A stretch of 64,000 nt of DNA, taken from NCBI RefSeq assembly GCF_002284535.1, contig NZ_NPKH01000039.1:1-64000 (forward strand), written 5' to 3'. The notes under the pieces are model-generated. The model saw nothing but the letters and a program-made list of their open reading frames with translations, was not told the DNA's origin and ran no database searches. Positions 53,376-62,639 of this stretch are shown here, one piece after another; positions within the stretch are counted from its first letter, which is position 1; each line of letters begins with the position of its first letter. A program made the position numbers and the translations under genes. Source of the DNA: Mesorhizobium wenxiniae. Lineage in GTDB: Bacteria; Pseudomonadota; Alphaproteobacteria; Rhizobiales; Rhizobiaceae.

Positions 53376-54305
53376 TTATGGCGCGAAGACCGACCAGTTC
53401 ATCATCTTCGCCAGCCTTTCCAGCGCAATCGACCCCAGTCTGGAATTGCCGTTGGCGTTCAGGCCGGGCGACCATACGGCGAGCGAGGCCACGCCCGGCA
53501 CGATCGCCAGAATGCCGCCGCCGACGCCGCTCTTGCCGGGGATGCCGACGCGAAAGGCGAAATCACCGGAGCCGTCATAATGACCGCAGGTCAGCATCAT
53601 CGCGCCGATGCGGCGGGCGCGCTCGGCTGACACCACGGAATGGCCGGTCGCCGGGTTCTTGCCGCCGTTGGCGAGGAAGCGACCGGCCAACGCCAGTTGC
53701 CGGCAGCTCATTGCGATGGCGCAATGGTGGAAATAGACGCCCAGCGCCAGATCCGGCGCGTGGTTGAGATTGCCGAAGGATTTCATGTAGTTGGCAAGCG
53801 CCAAATTCCGAAAACCGGTAGCGCGTTCCGAAGCCGCGACCTCGCGGTCGATGATAATGGTCTCGTCGTCGGCCAGGAACTGGATGAAGCGCAGGATCTC
53901 GCCGATCGCCTCGCGCGGCTGATGGCCGGCGAGCAGAATGTCGGAAATGACGATGGCGCCGGCATTGATGAACGGATTGCGCGGAATGCCGTTCTCATGC
54001 TCGAGCTGGACGATCGAGTTGAACGGGTTGCCCGAAGGCTCGCGCCCGACACGCTGCCACAGCGCGTCGCCGACATTGCCGAGCGCCAATGTCAGCGTGA
54101 ACACCTTCGAAATGCTCTGGATCGAAAACGGCTCATCGGCGTCGCCCGCCATCAGCACGCGACCGTCCTTGGTCACGGCGGCAATGCCGAACTTCTTCGG
54201 ATCGACTTTGCCGAGTTGCGGAACATAGGTCGCGACTTCGCCGCGATCCGTGCGCTCCGCCATTTCGGCGGCAATTTCAGTCAAAGCCTGTTCGAGTTCC
54301 GGCAT
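53376..54305 (-). CDS. glsA: glutaminase
   Basis: 309 residues, standard for the bacterial glutaminase family with a beta-lactamase-like fold. Hydrolyses glutamine to glutamate and ammonia. The catalytic Ser-x-x-Lys is in FSIQSISKVFTL; other family marks are NPFINAGAIV, SERATGFRNLALANYMKSFGN and VGIPGKSGVGGGI. It starts four bases after the stop of the aminotransferase, so the two are likely one transcript. It ends 100 bases from rne, which converges on it. Confidence 0.93.
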   Translation of the reverse strand: MPELEQALTEIAAEMAERTDRGEVATYVPQLGKVDPKKFGIAAVTKDGRVLMAGDADEPFSIQSISKVFTLTLALGNVGDALWQRVGREPSGNPFNSIVQLEHENGIPRNPFINAGAIVISDILLAGHQPREAIGEILRFIQFLADDETIIIDREVAASERATGFRNLALANYMKSFGNLNHAPDLALGVYFHHCAIAMSCRQLALAGRFLANGGKNPATGHSVVSAERARRIGAMMLTCGHYDGSGDFAFRVGIPGKSGVGGGILAIVPGVASLAVWSPGLNANGNSRLGSIALERLAKMMNWSVFAP

Positions 54306-54309
54306 GGCG

Positions 54310-55458
54310 CTACTTCAGCCAGCGTTCGAGGCGCATCATCGCCTCGACCATCTCATCATGGCTGCCGGCGTAGGAAAAGCGCATGGTTCGATGGCCTTGG
54401 TGCGGATCGAAATCGCGGCCGGGCGTCGCCGCCACATGCGCCTCGGCCAGCATCTTGCGCGCCAAGGCCATGCTGTCGTTGGTGTGCCTGGTGACATCGC
54501 AGAAGGCGTAGAACGCCCCGTCCATCGGTGCCGCCAGCGCAAAGCCGAGTTCGGGCAGGCGTTTCATCAAAAGCTCGCGATTCCACGCATAGCGCGCCTT
54601 CACCGCCTCCAATTCCCCGGTCGCCTTGAATGCCTCGATCGCGGCGATCTGGGACAGTTCCGGCGGTGAGATATAGAGACTCTGGGCGATCCGCTCGACC
54701 GGCCGCACCAATGGTTGCGGCAGCACCATCCAGCCGATCCGCCAACCGGTCATGCAGTAATATTTCGAGAAGGAATTGATCACCGTCACGTCCTCGCCGT
54801 AGGCAAGCGCCGTCGTGTCCGGCGCAGCGTAAGCCAGCCGGTGATAGATCTCGTCGGAGATCACGGCGATGCCGAGCTCTTGCGCCGTCGTCACCAGCGC
54901 CGACAGCTCGTCGGCGGGGATAACCGCGCCGGTCGGATTGGCCGGACTGGCGAACAACACGCCCTTCAGCTTCTTTTCGCGATGCGCGGCCTTCAGATGT
55001 TCGGCGTGGAGATAGGCATCACCGTTGAGCTCGATCTCGACGACCTCGATACCGAGCGCGGCCATGATGTTGCGATAGGCCGGATAGCCAGGCGCGGCGA
55101 TGGCGACACGATCGCCTGGATCGAACATTGCCAGAAAGGCCAGGTTGAAGGCGGCGGACGATCCGGTGGTGACGGCGATCCGGCCGGGTGAAACGGCAAG
55201 CCCGTAGTGGTCAGGATAGTGCTGCGCGATCGCCTCGCGCAGGCCCGCAAGACCCAATGCATCGGTGTAGCCGATGCGCCCCATCTTCAATGCGTTTGTC
55301 GCCGCTTGCCTGACCCCGGTCGGCGCCGGGTCGGACGGCTGGCCAACAGCCATGGAAACAACCGGCACGCCCGTTGCCTTCAGCCGATTCGCTTCCGCCA
55401 GAATGTCCATGGCGTGGAACGGCTCAACGTCGCCGCGACGCGAAAGCGATACAACCAT
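54310..55458 (-). CDS. class I/II PLP-dependent aminotransferase
   Basis: 382 residues, fold type I. PLP lysine is in NSFSKYYCMTGWRIGW; other marks are GQPSDPAP, TTGSSAAFNLAF, SPANPTGAV and the substrate-binding Arg in RTMRFSYAG. Resembles aspartate or aromatic aminotransferases of the AspC/AatA kind; the amino-acid substrate cannot be fixed. Co-transcribed with glutaminase, so a link to glutamate supply is plausible. Confidence 0.9.
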   Translation of the reverse strand: MVVSLSRRGDVEPFHAMDILAEANRLKATGVPVVSMAVGQPSDPAPTGVRQAATNALKMGRIGYTDALGLAGLREAIAQHYPDHYGLAVSPGRIAVTTGSSAAFNLAFLAMFDPGDRVAIAAPGYPAYRNIMAALGIEVVEIELNGDAYLHAEHLKAAHREKKLKGVLFASPANPTGAVIPADELSALVTTAQELGIAVISDEIYHRLAYAAPDTTALAYGEDVTVINSFSKYYCMTGWRIGWMVLPQPLVRPVERIAQSLYISPPELSQIAAIEAFKATGELEAVKARYAWNRELLMKRLPELGFALAAPMDGAFYAFCDVTRHTNDSMALARKMLAEAHVAATPGRDFDPHQGHRTMRFSYAGSHDEMVEAMMRLERWLK

Positions 55459-55603
55459 TTGACCTCATTCCTTGCCGGCTGCGGGCGCCGAGCTCTGGCG
55501 TCCGCGCCGCACAAATGCCCGATTGATGTGAGGATCACAAGTTCGGTAAAGTTTCAGTGCCGACTTTTCATCCTCCGCCCGCTCGTCTACCAGTGGACCT
55601 GCC

Positions 55604-56998
55604 ATGTTGAGCCAACCCAAATCGACGATAGCCAGGGCAGCACGCGCCTTCGCGACGCTTTCGCTTGCCGCGACGGTCGCTGTGACCAGCACCGTCAGCG
55701 CCTTCGCGCAAAACGTGCCGGTGGTGCGCGATGCCGAGATCGAAGCACTGGTGCGCGATTATGCGCGGCCGATCTTCCGGGCCGCGGGCCTGCCGGAAGA
55801 CGGCGTCGACATCGTGCTGGTCAACGACCAGAGTTTCAACGCTTTCGTTGCCGGATCCCGCATGTTCATCAACACCGGTGCCCTGATGTCGGCGGAGACG
55901 CCCAACGAGATCATCGGCGTCATCGCCCATGAAGCCGGCCACATTGCCGGCGGGCACCAGCAAAAATTGCGCAACCAGCTCGAACGCGCCAAGACGATGG
56001 CCATCATCGCGACGCTGCTTGGCGCAGGTGCCATCGTTGCCGGCGCCACCACCAAAAGCCGTGGCCTCGCCGGCGCCGGCATGGGGGTTGCAGCCGGCGG
56101 CGGCGAGATGGCGCAGCGCAGCATCCTCGCCTATCAGCGCACCGAAGAGATGACCGCCGACCGCTCGGCGATAACCTATCTCAACGCGACCGGCCAGTCC
56201 GGCCTGGGCATGCTGAAGACCTTCGGCCGCTTTCAAAGCGCGCTCTCGCTGTCAGGGGCGCAGGTCGACCCCTACCGGATCAGCCATCCGCTGCCGCGGG
56301 AGCGCATTGCCAATCTCGAAGTGCTGGTCAAGCAGAGCCCTTATGTCGAGAAGGTCGATCCGCCGGCACTGCAGCAGCGGCACGACATGATGCGCATCAA
56401 GATCGCCGCCTATATGGGGGGCAAGGCCGCCGCATCGCGGCTGATGCGCAAGAACCCGGACAGCCTCGCCTCGCAATATGGCGACGCGCAGACGAGCTAT
56501 CTTTTCGGCGATCTGGCCGGGGCGCTCGCCAAGACCAACGCGCTGATCAAGGCACAGCCGAAAAACCCCTATTTCCAGGAATTGCGCGGCGACATCCTGA
56601 TGAAGGCGAACAGACCGAAGGCTGCCGCCGAAGCCTATGCCAAGGCGGTCAGCCTCGATCCGGCACGATCCGGGTTGCTGTCGGTCTCCTACGGCCAGGC
56701 GCTGATGGCCATTGGCACGCCCGATTCCCTGGAGAAAGCGGTGGTGCAGATCAACAAGGGCCTCGGGCGCGACCGGGAAAACGCCGTCGGTTACCGCCAT
56801 CTGGCGCAGGCCTATGGCGAACTCGGCAACATCCCGGCCGCGGATCTTGCAACCGCCGAAGGCCATTTCTATTCCGGCGCCTACAAGGATGCCAAGATCT
56901 TCGCAATGCGCGCGCAGATGAAAATGAAGCGCGGCGAGCCGGGCTGGATCCGCGCGCAGGACATCATAAACTACGCACCATCAGGCAAGAAAAAGTGA
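55604..56998 (+). CDS. M48-family metalloprotease with TPR region (BepA-like)
   Basis: 464 residues. Signal peptide ends near SAFA (residue 34). Zinc motif His109-Glu110-x-x-His113 (HEAGH) is followed by the downstream Glu region (RTEEMTADRSAITYL). The C-terminal ~180 residues are helical with TPR-like repeats (KNPYFQELRGDILMKANRPKAAAEAYAKAVSLDP). The architecture matches BepA/YfgC, a periplasmic protease and chaperone for outer-membrane assembly. It precedes a DsbA-like gene on the same strand. Confidence 0.9.
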   Translation: MLSQPKSTIARAARAFATLSLAATVAVTSTVSAFAQNVPVVRDAEIEALVRDYARPIFRAAGLPEDGVDIVLVNDQSFNAFVAGSRMFINTGALMSAETPNEIIGVIAHEAGHIAGGHQQKLRNQLERAKTMAIIATLLGAGAIVAGATTKSRGLAGAGMGVAAGGGEMAQRSILAYQRTEEMTADRSAITYLNATGQSGLGMLKTFGRFQSALSLSGAQVDPYRISHPLPRERIANLEVLVKQSPYVEKVDPPALQQRHDMMRIKIAAYMGGKAAASRLMRKNPDSLASQYGDAQTSYLFGDLAGALAKTNALIKAQPKNPYFQELRGDILMKANRPKAAAEAYAKAVSLDPARSGLLSVSYGQALMAIGTPDSLEKAVVQINKGLGRDRENAVGYRHLAQAYGELGNIPAADLATAEGHFYSGAYKDAKIFAMRAQMKMKRGEPGWIRAQDIINYAPSGKKK

Positions 56999-57071
56999 AC
57001 CTTCCGGCCGTGCGCGGCGACATGTAGTGGACCAATCGGGTCGGGCCGGAAACCAGGCAAGAGGATTAGGG

Positions 57072-57878
57072 ATGATGAACAAGGCAATTCTGCTGGGCAC
57101 CACGGGAGTGGCGGTCGCTCTCGCCATGCTGGGTTTCGGGTTCGTGACCGGAAGTCCGCAGACGGCAAAGGCCGATGCCGTGCAGATCGCCCAGGCGGCG
57201 CCCGCCGACACCAAGATCGACCGGGCCGAAGTCGAAGGCATCATCCGCGACTATCTCCTGAAGAACCCGGAAGTGCTGCTGGAGGCTCAGGAAGCGCTCG
57301 AGGCCAAGCAGAAGGAGGCGCAGCGCGTCGCCAGTCTCGCCATCATCAAAAATGCCAAGGACCAGATCTTCAACTCGGCCTTCGACGGCGTCGTCGGCAA
57401 TCCGAACGGCAAGGTCACCATCGTCGAGTTCTACGATTACAATTGCGGCTACTGCAAACGCGCCATGGAGGACATGCAGACGCTGACGACAGCCGATTCG
57501 GACCTGCGCTTCGTGCTCAAGGAGTTCCCGATCCTCGGCCCGGATTCGCAGAAGGCGAGCGTCGTCTCGATGGCCTTCCACCTGATGATGCCGGAGAAAT
57601 ACGGCGAGTTCCACAACGCGCTGCTCGGCGCCCAGGGACGCGCCACCGAAGCGGCGGCCATCAAGGTAGCGCTTTCGCTCGGCGCCGACGAAGCGACGCT
57701 GCGGGAGAAGATGAAGGACCCGTCGATCGCCGAGGCCCTCTCCGAGACCTATGACCTTGCCAACAAGCTGGCCATCACCGGAACGCCTTCCTATGTGGTC
57801 GGCAACGAGGTGGTGTTCGGGGCGCTCGGCCAGGAAGTGCTGGCGGAGAAGATCGAGGCGGCCAAGGCCGCACTCTGA
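57072..57878 (+). CDS. DsbA-family thiol:disulfide oxidoreductase
   Basis: About 268 residues. Signal peptide or anchor at 5-30, a charged helical segment with a conserved DYLLKNPEVL motif (about 56-90, as in DsbA-like Com1/ScsC types), then a thioredoxin fold with Cys125-x-x-Cys128 (NCGYCKRAM) and the cis-Pro in ITGTPSYVVGNEVVFGA. It likely oxidises or isomerises disulfides in the periplasm. Two adjacent ATGs (57072, 57075) follow an AGGGATG context. Confidence 0.9.
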   Translation: MMNKAILLGTTGVAVALAMLGFGFVTGSPQTAKADAVQIAQAAPADTKIDRAEVEGIIRDYLLKNPEVLLEAQEALEAKQKEAQRVASLAIIKNAKDQIFNSAFDGVVGNPNGKVTIVEFYDYNCGYCKRAMEDMQTLTTADSDLRFVLKEFPILGPDSQKASVVSMAFHLMMPEKYGEFHNALLGAQGRATEAAAIKVALSLGADEATLREKMKDPSIAEALSETYDLANKLAITGTPSYVVGNEVVFGALGQEVLAEKIEAAKAAL

Positions 57879-58004
57879 TCGCCCGCTGGCTTTCGGCGCA
57901 AGCCATTTTCCGCCTGTTGTGGACAGCGAAAGAACCCACTTGCGCTCTTTTCGCAGGCGTCTAAGCCCATTATAGAGGTCCGGCGCGCCGACTGATGCCG
58001 GCGC

Positions 58005-58076
58005 TGATGTGGTGGATTTGAAGTTCCTGCTACTTTGGTGGCATCAGCGTTCAGGAACTTCAAATCCACCACATCA
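58005..58076. repeat. 25-bp perfect inverted repeat (first hairpin before aroQ)
   Basis: Arms 58005-58029 and 58052-58076 are exact reverse complements (25 of 25) with a 22-base loop. The arm begins TGATGTGGTGGATTTGAAG. No T-run follows, so it is not a simple terminator. Confidence 0.95.
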
Positions 58077-58091
58077 GAAATGTATAAATTG

Positions 58092-58170
58092 CCAGTGTGG
58101 CTTTGAATCCGAAATTCGTTCAAAGCGCTGCTCCAAGGTACTGCGAATTTCGGATTCAAAATCACACTGG
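58092..58170. repeat. 27-bp inverted repeat (second hairpin before aroQ)
   Basis: Arms 58092-58118 and 58144-58170 pair over 27 positions with two non-Watson-Crick positions (one G-U in RNA and one C-A). The loop is 25 bases. It begins 15 bases after the first hairpin and ends 14 bases before the aroQ start codon, so it overlaps or touches the ribosome-binding region. Confidence 0.93.
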
Positions 58171-58184
58171 GAAAGGTCGGCATT

Positions 58185-58619
58185 TTGAAAACGGTTTTCG
58201 TCCTGAACGGTCCCAACCTTAACGCGCTCGGCAAACGCGAGCCGGGCATCTATGGCGGCAAGACGCTTGCCGCGATCGCCGACGATTGCAAGCTGGCAGG
58301 TGCGGCACTTGGGCTCGAGATCGATTTCCGTCAGTCGAATCATGAGGGCGACCTCGTCGACTGGATACAGGAAGCCGCCGACAAGGCTGTCGGCATCGTC
58401 ATAAATCCGGGCGCCTACAGCCACACCTCGATCGCCATTCACGACGCCATCCGCTCCGTCGCGCCATTACCCGTCGCCGAAGTTCATCTTTCCAACATCC
58501 ATGCGCGGGAATCATTCCGCCACGTCTCCATGGTCTCGCCGGTCGCCGTCGGCATGATCTGCGGGTTCGGGCCGCTCGGCTACACACTGGCGCTGCAGGC
58601 GCTGGCCGCACGCCTATGA
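58185..58619 (+). CDS. aroQ: type II 3-dehydroquinate dehydratase
   Basis: 144 residues, the usual dodecamer-forming type II enzyme of the shikimate pathway. Motifs: VLNGPNLNALGKREPGIYG with the catalytic Tyr and flexible-loop Arg, FRQSNHEGDLVDWI, INPGAYSHTSIAI with the catalytic His region, and EVHLSNIHARESFRHVSMVSPVA. The start codon is TTG at 58185, preceded by GGGAAAGG. Two strong hairpins precede it. It runs into accB, 26 bases apart. Confidence 0.95.
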   Translation: MKTVFVLNGPNLNALGKREPGIYGGKTLAAIADDCKLAGAALGLEIDFRQSNHEGDLVDWIQEAADKAVGIVINPGAYSHTSIAIHDAIRSVAPLPVAEVHLSNIHARESFRHVSMVSPVAVGMICGFGPLGYTLALQALAARL

Positions 58620-58645
58620 CCGGCCAACAAACAGAAGGCTCGAAA

Positions 58646-59104
58646 ATGTCGATAAAGAAGAATGGTGTTGACCAGCAGCTTATCCGCGATCTGGCGGGCA
58701 TACTGAACGACACCAACCTCACCGAGATCGAGGTCGAGCTGGGCGACTTGAAGGTGCGCGTGTCGCGACAGGCGCCGGCCGTGCATGCGGTCGCCGCACC
58801 GCAGCCCGCCTATGCGCCGCCGGCAGCGCAGCCGGCTGCCGCAGCCGCCCCGGCAGCGGCCGACGTGTCCAAGAATGCGGTGGCCTCCCCCATGGTCGGC
58901 ACCGCCTACCTGGCGCCGTCGCCCGACGCCAAGGCGTTCATCGAGGTCGGCCAGCAGGTCAAGGAAGGCCAGACGCTGCTGATCATCGAGGCGATGAAGA
59001 CAATGAACCAGATCCCCTCGCCTCGTGCCGGCACGGTGACGGCGATCCTGTTCGAGGATGCGCAGCCGGTCGAATATGGCATGCCGCTCGTCGTGATCGA
59101 GTAG
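58646..59104 (+). CDS. accB: biotin carboxyl carrier protein of acetyl-CoA carboxylase
   Basis: 152 residues. N-terminal helical region, an Ala/Pro-rich linker (about 48-78) and a C-terminal biotinyl domain with the biotinylated Lys118 in IIEAMKTMNQI. It carries CO2 between carboxylase and transferase in the first step of fatty acid synthesis. ATG 58646 (MSIKKNG) gives the family start; AGAAGG precedes it. Forms a unit with accC 19 bases downstream. Confidence 0.95.
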   Translation: MSIKKNGVDQQLIRDLAGILNDTNLTEIEVELGDLKVRVSRQAPAVHAVAAPQPAYAPPAAQPAAAAAPAAADVSKNAVASPMVGTAYLAPSPDAKAFIEVGQQVKEGQTLLIIEAMKTMNQIPSPRAGTVTAILFEDAQPVEYGMPLVVIE

Positions 59105-59123
59105 AGCCGGGAACAGCCGAAAA

Positions 59124-60467
59124 ATGTTCCAGAAAATCCTCATCGCCAATCGCGGCGAAATCGCGCTGAGAGTGCTGCGCGCCTGCAAGGAGCTTGGCAT
59201 CCAGACGGTGGTGGTGCATTCGACCGCCGACGCCGACGCCATGCATGTGCGGCTCGCCGACGAGAGCGTCTGCATCGGCCCGCCGCCGTCGCGCGACAGC
59301 TATCTCAACATCCACCAGATCGTCGCGGCCTGCGAGATCACCGGCGCCGACGCGGTGCATCCGGGCTACGGATTCCTGTCGGAGAATGCCAAATTCGCCG
59401 ATATCCTGGCCGCGCACAACATCACCTTCATCGGTCCGTCCGGCGATCACATCCGCATCATGGGCGACAAGATCGAGGCCAAGCGCACTGCAAAGCGTCT
59501 TGGCATTCCGGTGGTGCCCGGCTCCGACGGCGCGGTCACCGAGGAAAAGGACGCCAAACGCATCGCCGCCGAGATCGGCTATCCCGTGATCATCAAGGCG
59601 TCGGCCGGCGGCGGCGGACGCGGCATGAAGGTGGCGCGCAGCGAAGCCGATCTTGTGGTCGCGCTGCAGACGGCGCGCTCGGAAGCCGGGGCCGCTTTTG
59701 GCGACGACGCCGTCTATATCGAGAAGTATCTCGAAAAGCCGCGCCACATCGAGATCCAGGTGTTCGGCGACGGTGCCGGCCGCGGCGTGCATTTCGGCGA
59801 ACGCGACTGTTCGCTGCAGCGCCGTCACCAGAAGGTCTGGGAAGAGGCGCCCTCGCCGGCGCTCAATGCCGAGGAGCGCGCGCATATCGGCGGCGTCTGT
59901 GCAAGGGCGATCGCCGATCTCGGCTACTCCGGTGCCGGCACCATCGAGTTCCTCTATGAGAACGGCGAGTTCTATTTCATCGAGATGAACACGCGCCTGC
60001 AGGTCGAGCATCCGGTGACGGAGGCGATCACCGGTATCGACCTCGTGCATGAGCAGATCCGCGTCGCCTCGGGCGGCGGGCTTTCGGTGCGCCAGGAAGA
60101 GATCCGCTTTCAGGGCCATGCCATCGAATGTCGCATCAATGCCGAGGATCCGCGCACCTTCACGCCCTCGCCCGGCACGATCACCCACTTCCACACGCCG
60201 GGCGGCCTCGGCATCCGTGTCGATTCCGGCGTCTATTCCGGCTACAAGATCCCGCCCTACTACGACAGCCTGATCGGCAAGCTGATCGTGCACGGCCGCA
60301 ACCGTGTCGAATGCATGATGCGGCTGCGGCGGGCGCTCGACGAATTCGTCGTCGACGGCATCAAGACGACGCTGCCGCTGTTTCGCGATCTCGTCGGTAA
60401 TGCCGATATCGCCAATGGCGAGTATGACATCCACTGGCTGGAAAAATATCTGGCCAAAGAGGATTAG
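59124..60467 (+). CDS. accC: biotin carboxylase subunit of acetyl-CoA carboxylase
   Basis: 447 residues, full length. ATP-grasp enzyme that carboxylates the biotin of AccB. N-terminal FQKILIANRGEIALRVLRACKELGI, the glycine-rich ATP loop ASAGGGGRGMKVA, the metal site YFIEMNTRLQVEHPVTE and the C-terminal QGHAIECRINAEDP are all intact. Part of the aroQ-accB-accC transcript. Confidence 0.97.
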   Translation: MFQKILIANRGEIALRVLRACKELGIQTVVVHSTADADAMHVRLADESVCIGPPPSRDSYLNIHQIVAACEITGADAVHPGYGFLSENAKFADILAAHNITFIGPSGDHIRIMGDKIEAKRTAKRLGIPVVPGSDGAVTEEKDAKRIAAEIGYPVIIKASAGGGGRGMKVARSEADLVVALQTARSEAGAAFGDDAVYIEKYLEKPRHIEIQVFGDGAGRGVHFGERDCSLQRRHQKVWEEAPSPALNAEERAHIGGVCARAIADLGYSGAGTIEFLYENGEFYFIEMNTRLQVEHPVTEAITGIDLVHEQIRVASGGGLSVRQEEIRFQGHAIECRINAEDPRTFTPSPGTITHFHTPGGLGIRVDSGVYSGYKIPPYYDSLIGKLIVHGRNRVECMMRLRRALDEFVVDGIKTTLPLFRDLVGNADIANGEYDIHWLEKYLAKED

Positions 60468-60496
60468 GTCGTAAACTTATAGAATATAATGTCGCG

Positions 60497-61114
60497 ATGA
60501 CCCGTCCCTACGCGCCAGGCTATCGCATCCCGACCGACCTGTTGCTCAAGGCCTACGCCTCGGGCGTCTTTCCGATGGCCGAAAGCGCCACCGATCCCGA
60601 AGTGTTCTGGGTACGGCCGGAGACGCGCGGCATCATCCCGCTCGATGGTTTTCACACGCCCAAAAGCCTGAGGAAGGCGATCCGGAAAAACCTGTTCGAC
60701 ATCCGTTTCGATTTCGACTTCGAGGCGGCCATCGACGGCTGCGCCGAGCGGCGCGAAGAACGCCGGTCGACCTGGATCAACGCGCCGATCCGCGAGGCTT
60801 ATGTCGAACTTCACCGGATGGGCCATTGCCATTCGGTCGAAGCCTGGCGCGAGGGTCGGCTGGTCGGCGGCCTCTACGGCGTGTCGCTCGGCCGGGTATT
60901 CTTCGGCGAGAGCATGTTCGCCCGGGAAACGGACGCGTCGAAGATCTGCCTGGTGCATCTGGTTGAACGTCTGAAGGAAAGGCGCTTTGCGCTGCTCGAC
61001 ACGCAGTTCACCACCGAGCACCTCAAACGTTTCGGCGCGATCGACGTGCCGAGGGGCAAGTATGAAAAGATGCTGGCTGACGCGCTGAAGGGCGAAGCGG
61101 TCTTCTTTCCCTGA
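60497..61114 (+). CDS. aat: leucyl/phenylalanyl-tRNA-protein transferase
   Basis: 205 residues. Adds Leu or Phe to proteins with N-terminal Arg or Lys, marking them for ClpS/ClpAP. Motifs: YASGVFPMAE, WVRPETRGIIPLDGFH, WINAPIREAYVELHRMGHCHSVEAWR and GGLYGVSLGRVFFGESMF, then LDTQFTTEHLKRFGA. It starts 29 bases after accC; an AT-rich tract (TATAGAATATAAT) just before the ATG could be a weak promoter of its own. Confidence 0.95.
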   Translation: MTRPYAPGYRIPTDLLLKAYASGVFPMAESATDPEVFWVRPETRGIIPLDGFHTPKSLRKAIRKNLFDIRFDFDFEAAIDGCAERREERRSTWINAPIREAYVELHRMGHCHSVEAWREGRLVGGLYGVSLGRVFFGESMFARETDASKICLVHLVERLKERRFALLDTQFTTEHLKRFGAIDVPRGKYEKMLADALKGEAVFFP

Positions 61115-61126
61115 CGATCCGTCCAA

Positions 61127-61495
61127 TCAGTCTTTCGTCGCAACTTCCAGCGGCGTCTGCGCGTGGAACATCATCTTCCAGCCATTGACGCGATGGACAT
61201 AGCCGGTGCTGACCAGCGCCGCATAAGGCTCGCCATTCTCGCGAGTGGCATGGGCCTCATAGGTCAGCACAACGATGTCGCTGCCCGGCTCGATGATGCC
61301 CTTGAGATCGATATCGAGATCGCGCCAGCGGTTCGGATCCGTCGCGGTTTCGGCCAGATCGGCGTTACTCATCGTTTGCGCCATCTGTGGGAAAGCCACC
61401 AGGCATTCGGTGTCGGCATTGGCTTTGAAATAGGCAGCGTCGCCGGTCCAGAACCCTCTTTCGAGATCGAGGAGTTCGTCCTTGTTGGCCATCAT
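61127..61495 (-). CDS. DUF4440 / NTF2-like small protein
   Basis: 122 residues, alpha+beta barrel composition typical of NTF2-like proteins: ELLDLERGFWTGDAAYFKANADTE, IVVLTYEAHATRENG and GYVHRVNGWKMMFHAQTPL. Such proteins may be enzymes or binding domains; no active site is obvious. It converges on aat with 12 bases between the ends. Confidence 0.8.
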   Translation of the reverse strand: MMANKDELLDLERGFWTGDAAYFKANADTECLVAFPQMAQTMSNADLAETATDPNRWRDLDIDLKGIIEPGSDIVVLTYEAHATRENGEPYAALVSTGYVHRVNGWKMMFHAQTPLEVATKD

Positions 61496-61599
61496 GGGAA
61501 CATCTCCGTACCGCCAGCCATGACCAACGCACGGAGAATAAGGCAGTTCCGGAAGCTTAGTATGTGATCCCGAACAGGAGATCCCGCGTGCCTGGCGCT

Positions 61600-62115
61600 C
61601 TAATTGGATTTAGCAGCGTCGGGTGCCGGCACCTCCGACTTCTGCTTGCAGCCTTTCAGCCAGACATCGTAGACCGCGTGCTCGACGGCGTTGAGGCCGG
61701 GGCTTTCGGCAAACATCCAGCCGGTGAAGATGCGGCGGATCTTGCGATCCAGCGTGATCTCGTCGACCTCGACAAAGGAATCGGTCTTCGGCTCTTCGGT
61801 TTGCGGCCGCGAATAGCAGATGCGCGGCGTCACCTGCAAGGCACCGAACTGCACCGTCTCGTCGATATAAACATCGAAGGTGATGATGCGGCCGGTGATT
61901 TTGTCGATGCCGGCGAATTCGGCGACGGGATTGGTGATGCGTTCTGGTGCCGCAGGTGCCGCCGGCGCCACTGTCGCCTCCGGTTCCACCGGCGCCTCCG
62001 GCGCCGCCGGGTCCAACGGCGCCTCAAGCGTCTGTGCGGCGACCATGCTAAAAGCCGCAAAAGCGGCGGCGGCCACCGTCAGTCCGCCCATCGAGATTCG
62101 GCTGAAAATGCTCAT
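61600..62115 (-). CDS. DUF2155 secreted protein
   Basis: 171 residues. Signal peptide (GLTVAAAAFAAFSMVAA), a Pro/Ala-rich linker (about 30-60), and the DUF2155 domain: AEFAGIDKITGRIITFDVYIDETVQFGALQVTPRICYSRP and FTGWMFAESPGLNAVEHAVYDVWLKGCK, with two Cys that may form a disulfide. Conserved in Alphaproteobacteria; often beside the NDUFA12-like gene and aat, as here. Function unknown. Confidence 0.9.
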   Translation of the reverse strand: MSIFSRISMGGLTVAAAAFAAFSMVAAQTLEAPLDPAAPEAPVEPEATVAPAAPAAPERITNPVAEFAGIDKITGRIITFDVYIDETVQFGALQVTPRICYSRPQTEEPKTDSFVEVDEITLDRKIRRIFTGWMFAESPGLNAVEHAVYDVWLKGCKQKSEVPAPDAAKSN

Positions 62116-62240
62116 GCAAGGGTCCGGTGGTTTGCGCCCGGGGCGATTCTGTCGCGCCCAAGGCTAGTCGCTGCTGTCAGATCGGCAAGCAGCTAAACGC
62201 CAATTGTGGCGATAAAGGACCGATCCGCCGCGACGAGCGG

Positions 62241-62639
62241 TTACGAACCCGGCGTCCAGGCGTCGTAATCGCCCGTCACCTGCGGGCGGTGCTGGTTGGT
62301 GAGCACAGAGCCCTTGGGGCGATAGGCGGCGGCACTTCCGGTGAGGTTCGGCTGATGCGGCTTCTGCCAGTCGCGTGGCTTGTAATTGTCGCTCGGCGGC
62401 GCGATGTCGACGCGGTGATGCATCCAGCCATGCCAGCCGGGCGGAATCATCGAGGCTTCCGCATAGTCTCGATAGATGACCCAGCGGCGGGTGCGGCCTT
62501 CCGAATCGACACCACCCTCGTAGTAGACATTGCCAGCCTCGTCCTGCCCGACTTTCTTGCCATGCCGCCAGGTGTGGAAGCGCGTGCCCAGCGTCTGGCT
62601 GTTCCACCAGGTGAAAAACTGCAGAAGGAAAGTCTTCAT
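62241..62639 (-). CDS. NDUFA12-like NADH dehydrogenase accessory protein
   Basis: 132 residues matching the B17.2/NDUFA12 family: FFTWWNSQTLGTRFHTWRHG, VGQDEAGNVYYEG, RRWVIYRDYAEASMIPPGWHGWMHH. In Alphaproteobacteria it is one of the few supernumerary subunits of complex I shared with mitochondria. The gene is on the same strand as DUF2155, 125 bases before it. Confidence 0.93.
   Translation of the reverse strand: MKTFLLQFFTWWNSQTLGTRFHTWRHGKKVGQDEAGNVYYEGGVDSEGRTRRWVIYRDYAEASMIPPGWHGWMHHRVDIAPPSDNYKPRDWQKPHQPNLTGSAAAYRPKGSVLTNQHRPQVTGDYDAWTPGS

Noticed and set aside
58983..60434. A 483-codon frame antisense to accC
   Set aside because: Shadow of the biotin carboxylase gene; composition is His/Asp/Arg-rich without motifs.
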